Source: Plutella xylostella (lineage: Eukaryota; Arthropoda; Insecta; Lepidoptera; Plutellidae). Taken from it: 64,000 nt of DNA. A program made the position numbers and the translations under genes. A model generated the notes under the pieces. It was not told the origin of the DNA. It made no database searches and saw only the letters and a program-made list of their open reading frames with translations. The stretch covers positions 11,966,001 through 12,030,000 of the forward strand of contig NC_064002.1 of NCBI RefSeq assembly GCF_932276165.1, given 5' to 3'. Numbering within the stretch: the stretch's first letter is position 1; the number at the start of each line of letters is the position of its first letter. Of this stretch, positions 1 to 10,100 are shown one piece after another.

Positions 1-23
1 GTAATATCACCATGCAGAAATGA

Positions 24-114
24 CTAGGTTTCAGATAGGCTAGATACATAATATGTCATTTTTATTTCAGGAAAAATGCGTCTATTATGTAGTCTGAGCC
101 TATCTGAAACCTAG
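24..114. repeat. Short foldback element
   Basis: Two arms (about 24-51 and 84-114) are inverted copies starting ctaggtttcagataggct, with a 30-base loop. It looks like a tiny MITE. The right arm and the bases after it (83-130) recur inverted at 6313-6360. Confidence 0.6.
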
Positions 115-2728
115 TTAAACATTGTGAGATGTGTTTATTATCGCATGGTGGAGAGAAAACCAACTGTGACCCATAAGCTACTGATGAGTCTATCAGTAGA
201 TAAATATTTGAATCTATAAATTTATAATGCATAGATTTCTAGGTAATAGATATACTAAAAAGAAAGGTATAAGTATACATAAGACTTAAGTACTTCCTTA
301 TTATTCCTGACTTGTCAGAAAGTTATGGAAGGTATGTACCTATACATATAGGTAGGTATTTATACATATGGATACACACAGTGCCTCTTCGAAAGCAATA
401 CTTATTAGTAATTATTGATCAAAATCTTGTTATTGTCAAGGCAATATTTTTAACATACACTAGCCGAATGGATGGAACCAGTGAAATACTTTGCAACAAT
501 ATTTAAAAGCTGTAAAATGTAGAATATCGATCCAGGCCGCTGGGGCTCAGGTCAGCACATGCTGACTAGGGTATGTAATTCTGGACTGACCTCAGAAATG
601 CAGCAGGCGACCCTGGAGCCTCGAGGACCTGCTCAGTCAGCCCTGTACGAGGACACGGCCTGCAACACCTGGCGCGGCATCTAGTCCTTGGAACGAGGAG
701 TGGTGCTTGAAGGGAAGATAATTTTACTAAATATCTCAGCCTCATCAGCTCTGGAAAAGATTAGATGAAGGCTGTGACACTGGCGGATAACTAAGTAAGT
801 ATTCAGTTTTTCAAAACATGATGCAGGTTACTATATTCATATTCTATATTGACAAGTACTCGTAACACACAGTTTAATTTTGTATTGTAACTAACTCGGC
901 GGTTAACGAGTTCCTGTGCAGTCCTACTAGGAAGGAAAGTTATTTTATAAGCCTTTGCACTGATTTTGTGGGCTACTATCATTCTGTATCATCATGTGTG
1001 AATATTATGAGCTCTGGCAGCATTCCTTGGTAGATGACATCAATTAATAAAGATTGATTAACACAACAATAGCAATTATAATAGTTGATAAATGAAACCC
1101 GGCTAACATGTCTTAACTGGGTAAGTAAATGATCAGTCATGCCACCAGGATAAGTAAAATGTTCAGTACTTCATATGAAAAACATTAACAAGGTCACCTT
1201 TAGGTATGTTCGTCAACACTAAGGGCAGGTCTCGGCCAAAACCTTAAGGCTTCGCCTTGTTGCAACTTCAAAGGTACGTAGGTAGGTACCTACTTACATT
1301 GTTGTAGGTTCGATTTTGAAACCATTAAGTCAACCTGGATAAAACAAAATAAAATAGCTCGATTAAATAAAGATGGTACGTAAAGATGTTAGTTGTACCT
1401 GATCAGACCTGATGCAACGATAGCCAACATAGACTCTCTAATCTGTGGAAGCAACAATCATGGTGGCGGGAACATGGACAGTTGAACGAGCCACCTCGAG
1501 CCTGACTTATCAATCAGAACTGACAGTTCGCCAACAGCAGATAGCTTGCGGCTATCTATAGGTAAACTTAGGTAGTTAGCTATACCCAAGAAAAAGTCCT
1601 TGGACATCGATATGACAGTGGAACGGCGAATAACTGTGACTTTCTTGAAAACAAAAAGGCTTGTTGTTGTCCAGCTAAGGAAGGTTACCTACTTCAGCGA
1701 CCTGGTATTGCATTCTGAAAGAACTGCGAAGAGTTAATATTATGACTAATAATTATTACTTATTTAGAAAGTTTTCCGCAAACTCTAATAAATCAAGCAG
1801 CTAACACGTCACCGCTGCCCGGTTATAACTCTGTACTAGCTTAGTAGATATATATACCAGTTCTAGCCTTCAGCTAGAGGCCAGAGAGCTCCTAAATGTG
1901 ATGCGAGTACGAGCATGACACAAGTAATTTTTTACTTGGTAACTAGTTACGTAACTAACTGAAAGATCCATAAAACAGTTGAGGATTACTCAGAATGGAA
2001 TTGTGAAAACGGCACGTCTGCATCTTAACCAGTCAGTCTAAGTAGTTTCAGCAGATACAGTGTTGAAAAATAGTTATGAAACGTTTGCGCCAGAATTGAA
2101 TTAAAAATACATTTTCATTAGAGAAGCCGTCTAGGCATGAATAGGTACTTTCACCCTTTGGATTGTGCTCCAAATGATGACCTTCGAAATTCATAGAAAT
2201 TTAATGACGACTGCCATTGTTTATTATCTAGCCCCGTACATTGAGTAGGGCCGCGGCTACACGTGATGTGATACACAGTACACAGTAGGTATATGCATGT
2301 TCCCAGAATAGTGGAAGTTATAATTTTACCAAAAGGTAGTCGTCTCGTGCAAGAGCACCGTTACTCGATTTATTCGATACACAACTAGTAGACAGCTGCT
2401 GCGTAGGAGGTTCACGCATTTTTCAACAAAGAGCTCGGATTATACACACTCACAATCCACTGGAACATAAGGAAGACAGCTAATATGGTGCCACTCAGAA
2501 ACCGCGATGACACTCCGATCATGATCACCCGACAGTAGGATCATAATAAATTCGGTAACTTGTGAAGCGGTATGGTATAGCAACAGCGACTTTCACGAAA
2601 TCAGGAATTAGCTCAGTGCTTTTAGGTTGAACACTCGCCGGTGGGATTCACTTTGCTCACAGCCGAGAAAAGAAAAGACTCAAAGCTGGAATCTGCCGAT
2701 GTGTCATGACACTTAAGATAGTGTCTGG
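115..2728. other. No gene recognised
   Basis: All frames are short and unrecognisable. The only compositional feature is a GC-rich block at about 530-715. If ppk-A has upstream exons here I could not find them: no stretch reads like the first membrane segment or the FPxVxIC motif that follows it. Confidence 0.5.
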
Positions 2729-2861
2729 GGGTTCACTTTATATGACGAAAAACGAACTTTCAGTGCACTGCGGCGCGAGCCGCTCTATCTGTTTGTATGT
2801 ATTAAACGTGCCGATTGCACGACAGCTCTCGTTCGTTCGTTTCTCATCAGTATAGAGTAAC
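2729..2861. repeat. MITE family E, copy 1
   Basis: About 133 bp beginning gggttcactttatatgacg and ending tatagagtaac, with a shared core (gactctat..., gccgattgcacgac). Related copies lie at 13980-14109, 21456-21589 and, more diverged, 39768-39886 and around 58875-59103. No coding capacity. Confidence 0.6.
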
Positions 2862-3104
2862 GCTCCTGTACTTACCGTGCGTCACCATTCCCATGAGCAG
2901 TCCAATGATCTTTAGGCAGTTTAGAACAAAAGCTGCATTAGACAGTTTCTTCAGCAGAGACATCGAAATAAAAAATTGATTGCACAACTATCCCCAGGAG
3001 CAGTCTACAGGTCACTTCGGGGAGTTCAGAAGAAAGCTGCTTTAATAGAATTCCCTACCTAAGCGGAGGCATCAAATTGAAGTACTATAACACTTTTAGA
3101 AGCG

Positions 3105-3928
3105 GTAGGGTAACGTAACGTACCTAGGGACATTTTCGACTACCCCAACTTTGAATGAAGCTATCGCAGCGTACAACTAAGATATTAATGTGAAATTTTC
3201 TTTATTCGGTAGGATATATAATCTATTATCACTAGTATTTGTGCTAAAGCTTTAGTGACGCCAGATTTTATTAAATTAAGATAAAAGTAAAAATGCTTGT
3301 TTTGACCCAAGGTACGTTACACGTTTGTACCTTGGGACACTTTTTCCTATAGCTTTGTACTATGGAAAATGCAAACTTCTAAATAACGCCTTATATCTCT
3401 GTTATTATTGATTTACTGCATCTCTCTTCTGTCTAGTTTCACTCTGGCACTAATAAGAACAGAGATATAAGGCGTTATTTAGATGTTTGCATTTTCCATA
3501 GTACAAAGCTATAGGAAACAGTGTCCCAAGGTACAAATTTAATCGTGTCCCAAGGTACAAAAAAGCAATATTTGACCAAAATTTAAATATCTTTATTTTT
3601 AATGAATAGGAATCTTTCAGATAATTGCCATGTCATAAAATTAAATAACTGAAAAGTTATACGTGACATCCATGTCTTTATTTTGAGCATGCCTCAATGA
3701 GATAAAGCAACACAAAAAACTATACAAAAGCTAATTTTGACTCCAAAAAACTTCATATTGTCTTCACCACACACTCGATGCTGGTATGATCACGAGACTC
3801 ACTAGTTTTGCCAAGCGAGTAATATACTATGCCTAGGGTAGAATTTTTATGTGTTTATTTAGCCGGTTTTTAAAATACAATCAATGTCCCGAGGTACAAG
3901 CGTCCCAAGGTACGTTACGTTACCCTAC
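3105..3928. mobile_element. 824-bp TIR element with internal repeats
   Basis: The ends are inverted copies of a 27-bp sequence starting gtagggtaacgtaacgtacc, with one mismatch (3105-3131 and 3902-3928). The motif gtcccaaggtac recurs inside it near 3307, 3330, 3525, 3547, 3885 and 3901 in both orientations. A foldback sits in the middle. No ORF and no clear target duplication, so it looks like a non-autonomous DNA element of unknown family. Confidence 0.65.
3324..3538. repeat. Foldback inside the 824-bp element
   Basis: Arms of about 87 bases (3324-3410 and 3451-3538) are nearly perfect inverted copies around a 40-base loop. The left arm begins tttgtaccttgggacac. It may be a separate MITE nested in the larger element or part of it. 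Confidence 0.7.
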
Positions 3929-4225
3929 ACGTTACCCGATTTGTCGTCATCCATGCCGATGCGGCTACGGCGACTGCAGGTGGTTACTCAGGCTTCGTTG
4001 GTGTGCCCTTGTATGGCTAACATGACCAACCTTGGCAGTAAACGTTCGTCTGCATATGCCAAAATCACTGATGAATAGCGCACGTTACTCGATACCTTCT
4101 AAATAAGTCACTCATAATGATGGCTGATGATGATGATGACCGTGCTAGCAATAGTGCAGGCGGTTCCGCTGAGCATAAAATCTCTTCCCAGACAGGGGGC
4201 GTTTGGATCTGGCAACCAGAACAGG

Positions 4226-4670
4226 AGTGCCAGGTGTGCGCAGCGATGCAGGTGGGACAACACAGCCGCCAGGGCAGGAGTACATGGCTGGGTCTATGGC
4301 TGCATAGTGCAGGTAGCACAAACCGGTGGCCAGGGCCAGGACCGGGTGTACGCTGCGATGCAGGTGGCACAAAACGGTGGCCAGGGCCAGGACCGGGTGT
4401 ACAGCCGCCAGGGCAGGAGTGCATGGCTGGGTCTATGCAGCGATGCAGGTACCACAAACCGGTGGCCAGGGCCAGGACCGGGTGTACGCTGCGATGCAGG
4501 TGGGACGAGACGGCGGCCAGCGCAGGAGCACAGGGCCGGGTGTATGCTGCGATGCAGGTGGCACGAACCGGTGGTCAGGGCAGGAGCGCAGGGCCGGGTG
4601 TACGCTGCGATGCAGGTGCCACGAGACGGCGGCCAGCGCAGGAGCACAGGGCCGGGTGCAGGTTACACGA
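4226..4670 (+). repeat. GC-rich minisatellite, unit about 58 bp
   Basis: Imperfect tandem units around the core gctgcgatgcaggtggcac, followed by ccagggccaggaccgggtgt. Adjacent cores at 4487, 4545 and 4603 are 58 bases apart; the left part is less regular. Because 58 is not a multiple of three and the unit has few stops, every forward frame stays open for 65-225 codons. I regard those ORFs as by-products of composition. Confidence 0.75.
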
Positions 4671-4922
4671 AACTTTTATTTCACCGAATCGGCCTGCCTA
4701 CCCTCAGCGGGTAGGTAACGGCGGATCACATTACTCGCCGCACATGCCACAATGTCCCAACATACTGAAACTCGGAGCCACGTGCTTCCTGTAAAAAATC
4801 CTATGACGGTCCTGGAAAGCTCCTGTTTGTAAAGCCTTACATAAGCTATAATCAAGTGCATTATTGTAATAGCAAAGTTTTTATCAACAGTTTTCTAAAA
4901 ATATTAGAAATTGAGGGTAGAA

Positions 4923-5233
4923 AAATAATAATTAAAAAAAATAAAAAACCGACTTCAAAAAACCACTAAAATGTAAGAAATAATTTAAGGTTTACACAAA
5001 TTCTACTCGTATGTGACAGTACAAATATACCTAAGCAGGAACTGTTCTTTTTTGATGTTGGTGCGGTGACAAAGTAATCTAAAGAAATATGGCACCAACT
5101 TCAAAAAAGAACAGTTCCTGCTTAGGTATATTTGTACTGTCACATACGAGTAGAATTTGTGTAAACCTTAAATTATTTCTTACATTTTAGTGGTTTTTTG
5201 AAGTCGGTTTTTTATTTTTTTTAATTATTATTT
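4923..5233. repeat. Long near-perfect hairpin
   Basis: Arms of about 140 bases (4923-5067 and 5091-5233) are almost exact inverted copies with a very short loop. Each arm contains ccgacttcaaaa, a motif common at the 3' ends of lepidopteran retroelements. If transcribed it would make a long double-stranded RNA. Confidence 0.8.
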
Positions 5234-5429
5234 TATTTTATAGTTTTTAGTTTATTTGCAATAAATTTCAATCAAAAGTAAGGTGCAAATGATACCAAAA
5301 AGTCCTACTAATCAATACGAATCATTCAAGCCTAAACACGAAGTAGTTGCTATATACCGTTGAGGAGTTCCCCTGACTGCCTTCCGTTTCCATCATCAGA
5401 TCAGCTCAAGGTCACCATCATATTTTTTT

Positions 5430-5735
5430 GTTATAAGAACTTTATTTACGTTCGTAATTTCATTAGAATCGGTTAATATGTGCCCAAAATGGAAATTCAT
5501 ACCCTGTTTTTACCCCTTTACCCACCCTTGGGGGTGATATAAAATTCTGAAAAAAAATGGGACCACCTGGGAGCTCAACCCAATACAACAAAAAAAGAAT
5601 TTTCAAAATCGGTTCATAAACGGCGGAGTAATCGGTGAACATACATAAAAAAAAAATAAAAAAAAAAAAAAAAAAAGATGCCGACGAATTGAGAACCTCC
5701 TCCTTTTTTTGAAGTCGGTTAAAAATATATTTTTA
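5430..5735 (+). repeat. Retroelement 3' tail (gaagtcggttaaaa type)
   Basis: Holds acccttgggggtgatataaaa, a long A-run at 5648-5676, then gaattgagaacctcctcc and ttgaagtcggttaaaa. This arrangement is familiar from 3' ends of abundant lepidopteran LINE-derived repeats. No coding part is present. Confidence 0.5.
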
Positions 5736-7029
5736 TTATTTTTTCCTGTATAAAATTAACATATGCTTTACTTAAAGCGGTCATTAATGTAAGTATCTAG
5801 CTCAAGCGCCACTAGTAGGACCGGAATATGTGATCAATCATCACCACGACTATTGAATCGGACCCTACTGCGTGGGATAAAAACCCCAAGCGCCGGAGCA
5901 TTATGACCAGTGGCTGAGCTTTTAAAAGCAGTAAATAATAGCATTTTACTCACGGCTTATCAACTCAAACCTTCGTTGCGAAATCCTCAGCAATGGCTGC
6001 GTGCGCAGCAGCCGGCAGGCCCCGCGCCGCCTGGTCCGCATCACGCTACAGCTCCCGGCAGCAAGGACTCCGCAAATTCAATATTATATTTTTCCCCGTC
6101 GGAGCGAAGCCGACGAGAACCGTGGCTACATTGAGCCATTTTGCCGAAGTGTTCACTTCAAAAATCAAAAACCAACTGAGGCGCGCGGGCGACTCACTCT
6201 ATTTATATAGGCACCCGCACCTTGCAAACTAAAGGTGGAGAGAAAAATGGACTTTATTTAACTGTCACTGTGACCCTTATGATGCCGAACACGGAGAAAG
6301 TCGAAACGCCAAATCTCACAATGTTTAACTAGGTTTCAGATAGGCTCAGACTACATAATAAATCTTGTCATTTTAAATACCTGAGCCCGCTTTGTTCTAT
6401 GTTTTAAAATAACGTTGATAGAAAACTCGGAGAAAGAAAACACATCTTTGTGTTTGGGCAATAGTTACCAGCGGGCAACGCAACGGTAGAATTTCTACGT
6501 AAGAAAAACATTGTGTGTGCTTTTTTCCAGAAAATATATAAAATCACTAGTTATTTTTGAAGTTTTTTCAAGGATTTGAACGCTGTAATGATCAAAAATA
6601 CACATATATGTATAGTTGAATTGAATTGAATTGATATTTTATATAAGCCACATTCAATTCAGAAGTTTTAACAGAATATAATAAATCTTTAAAACTTAAG
6701 ATATACTTACATCAATCCCACAAAACAAAATACTAAGGTAAACATCGCCACGCAAGGTAATTTTCGCAAATTGGAGTTTATAATGAAGTAATATGAAATA
6801 TTAACGTCAATATAAAGTCATTTAAGGCTCTTAAGAAGACGGCCCACTTCAGGGACGAAAAAAATACAAACTCGATGTTTATTAATTATGTTGCTAGGCC
6901 AAAATTATTATATCCTACATCTCTCATTCAGTTGGAGCTTAAATAGTGATCCATTTTTGTACAGGGATTCAGTAGAATAGGCTTAAATGAATAAATAAAC
7001 CTACATGGAAAACCGTTTAACTTTTTCAG
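5736..7029. other. No gene recognised upstream of first ppk-A exon
   Basis: Small open frames near 5910-6230 have no recognisable product. The stretch 6313-6360 is an inverted copy of 83-130. The last bases form a good splice acceptor (ctttttcag) for the exon at 7030. Confidence 0.5.
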
Positions 7030-7183
7030 AACTCGAAGAGGCTTTAAAAAGGAGAGCATATTTCATTTTTTTGACAGCATATTGAATATTTTAAACCCAA
7101 AATTTACGGCCGACGCTTCTGTTAATAACATTTACAAATTGTTGGATAACGCCGGGTATCCACTGCTCGATCTTCTTGATATC
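7030..7183 (+). CDS. ppk-like: ppk-A exon, finger-type segment
   Basis: Follows ctttttcag and ends ATC|GTAAGT. It encodes ...FHFFDSILNILNPKF... and ...LLDNAGYPLLDLLDI, which matches in position and phase the ppk-B exon 35285-35441. The first base completes a codon from an unseen upstream exon. Confidence 0.8.
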
Positions 7184-10100
7184 GTAAGTGTTTTTTATTG
7201 TCATTAATTCATCAGCCTGATACTGTTAAGCCTAAGCTTATAACATAAATCGACTCAACCACAACACTCTGATCTTGGCCTATCGTATCTTGTCAATGCC
7301 GCGTGTTTTGAAACTATACAAGGCCAGAACGCAGAGGTTGGGACTGCTCGCGTATATTTTCAAATTAAAATGGTGCCATGATTTACTTGAAAGTATACCA
7401 GGCCATTACGTACTAATCGCGTATATTTTCAAGTAAGTTGGGCCAAAATTATGGCTTGAAAATATACTGCAGCAGTTACCACTGCGTACTAATCGTGTAT
7501 ATTTTCAAGTGCCAAGTGGCAATGCAAGCACTTGAAACTATACGTGATTAGTTACTAGGTAGTCCTTTTGAATTGTTGCTCTCTCTTTCTTTCATGCGAA
7601 ATAGTAATAAGTCTATAGCTTTCTAAACATTGCCTCATCATTCCGCACTTGGAATTGTTTTCGTAACGTGTTTTTTGTTTACACCGTACAGCTAAAAGTA
7701 AATTGATATTAAACTGTAGAACTGTTGTTAATAGTAAAAATGATCTGAGAAGAGGGTGTAGAACAATTCATAAAAGACAATTACGGTGAATTCAAAACTA
7801 TCTATAGGGTAATTACCCACTACACTCACGAGCAATGAATAAGTCCAAGTAGCAAAAAGTCAACACCGAATGACCCCAATTTTTTAAAACATTTAATTTA
7901 GAATTTGATCAAAATTTACGTTTTTAGTTGGTTATAATAATATTATGATGCGCTGTTAAATGCACTTTTATATGGCCGACGACGGCGTCATTAAGCTAGT
8001 CTTTTCCGTTCAGGAGCTATAGTCACTGGAACTTTTTCATTGCTCGTGAGTGTAGTAGGTATTACTCTTAATTCATATAAATAATAAAATATTAGGTCCT
8101 TACATATGAAATTGGCGTTTTCTATAGGAGGAACATAAAGTCGTTTTTTTTTTTTTTAAATGAAATATATTAATTTAATCAAAGTATGTACCATTGCTAT
8201 GTTTGCACTTTTGCCATCTCATAGGTAGTTCATTGATCCCCTTACTAAAAAAACCATTCGGGCGGGAATCAATAAAATCTTTGAAGGCGGTTTGGACTGC
8301 CCCATCGGAGTTGAATTTTTTTCCTTGCAAGTAGTTATCCAAATTGCGAAAAAAATGGTAATCTGTTGGAGCAAGGTCCGGAGAGTACGGTGGATGTCTA
8401 AGACATTCTAATTGAAGCTCCTCTAATTTGGTAGCCGTCTGTTGTGCAGTGTGTGGTCTAGCGTTGTCCTGAAGCAGCAGTGGCCTAGAGCGATTGACTA
8501 GCCTCGGTTGTTTAGCAGCTAGCTTTTCCATCATGGTTTGCAGTTGCTGACAATAGATATCTGCCGTAATCGTCTGGCCAGATTTAAGAAAACTGTAGTG
8601 AACGACACCGGCACTAGTCCACCAAACACTTACAAGCAACTTTTTTTTAGTCAATTTTCGCTTAGGGCAGGATTTGGCTGGTTCGCCAGGGTTCAGCCAT
8701 TGCGATGAGCGCTTCCGATTATCGTAGAGGATCCACTTTTCATCACAGGTAATGATTCGATTTAAAATTCCTTCATTATTGTGCCGGTTGAGTAACGTAA
8801 CGCAGCAGTCGACGCGCGTTTGTCGGTTTGCTTCACTCAATTCATGAGGTACCCACCTTTCAAGCTTTTTCACCTTCCCAATTTCCTTCAAGTGGATTAG
8901 AATAGTTTTATCACTAACACCGGAGCCTGCAGCTAACTCGGACGTGGTTTGCGATGGATCCGCTTCCACAATAGCCTTCAATTCTTCATAATCAACTTTG
9001 GTCTCCGGCCGTCCACGAGGCTTGTTCTGCAGGTCGAAATTTCCAGAACGAAAACGTTGGAACCAAAAACGCACTGTGTTTTCTTTTGCGACACCGTCAC
9101 CATACACATCATTAATCCTTCGAGCCGTTTCTGCAGCACTGGTGCCACGGTGGAACTCATACTCGTAAATAACGCGATATTTCAAGTTTTCCATTTTGTA
9201 AACAGAGTGACACAAAGAAAAAAAAACAAAAGAAGAAAAAACAAATGAATTAGGGGGTTTGAAACACAAATGCATGAGTAATTATCTGTATGAATTTGAA
9301 TTTGGAATTCCTAACCATAAAGGTAATATTTGAGATCAAAGTGGCCAGTACGACAAAACGCCAATTTCATATGTAAGGACCTAATATTAGAATATTCTAA
9401 CTTGCAAGTATGATTGCTATAAATATCAATTTATCAATTAAATTAGAGCTTGTTCATCTTAATTTATTAACATTCTATAGTTATGACAGGCAGAACAAGT
9501 CAATTGTAGTCATTTAGATTTACCGAAATAGTTAAGTAAATCAGAATCAGCATGTAGGTATAAATTATATGCGACAAGTACGCACAAATCGTGTATATTT
9601 TCAAGTAAAATATTATTTTTTTTCACTTGAAACTATACAGTGGTAGTACACTATGAGTGCGTTCTGGCCTTGTATAGTTTCAAAACACGCGTCAATGCCG
9701 CTTTAAGTGATAATTAATCATTCTTTACAATCATTTTAATTTTCGAACCACCACGAACATTTTAGCAATTAATAACCCCCTGAGTCACCTCATTTTTCTT
9801 AGTATACCCTTTTTGCAACACCCTAAAGATTCAGCATGATTTCAGTTGTCAAAGCCGTGCTCTGTGCTGCTGGTTCGCTGCGTGTGGCGCTCGCAGGAAC
9901 ACAACTGCTCCGACATGTTCCAGCGCGTGCTCACCTTCCGCGGCTACTGCTGCCAGTTCCACATCGACCACTTCAGGTACTGCTGCCAGTTCCACATCGA
10001 CCACTTCAGGTACTGCTACCAGTATCGACCACTTCAGGTACAGGTCACTGCTGCCAGTTCCACATCGACCACTTCAGGTACAGGCTACTGCTGCCAGTTC

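Larger units (their letters stand above)
7301..9690. mobile_element. 2,390-bp DNA element with 33-bp TIRs and 9-bp TSD
   Basis: The ends 7301-7333 and 9658-9690 are perfect 33-bp inverted copies starting gcgtgttttgaaactatac. The 9-base gtcaatgcc stands directly outside both ends (7292-7300 and 9691-9699). Subterminal copies of cgtatattttcaagt occur in both orientations (near 7350, 7381, 7410, 7456, 7490, 7530, 9590, 9625). Removing the nested mariner leaves about 1.1 kb without a transposase, so it was probably mobilised in trans. A 9-bp duplication would fit Mutator-like elements, but the family is not established. Confidence 0.85.

Noticed and set aside
4065..4794. Five overlapping ORFs of 75-225 codons on both strands
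   Set aside because: All come from the GC-rich 58-bp minisatellite; no family motif and no frame preference.
7301..7560. CRISPR-like array suggested by regularly repeated tatattttcaagt
   Set aside because: The repeats are short, irregularly spaced and in both orientations; they are subterminal transposon motifs in a eukaryotic genome.
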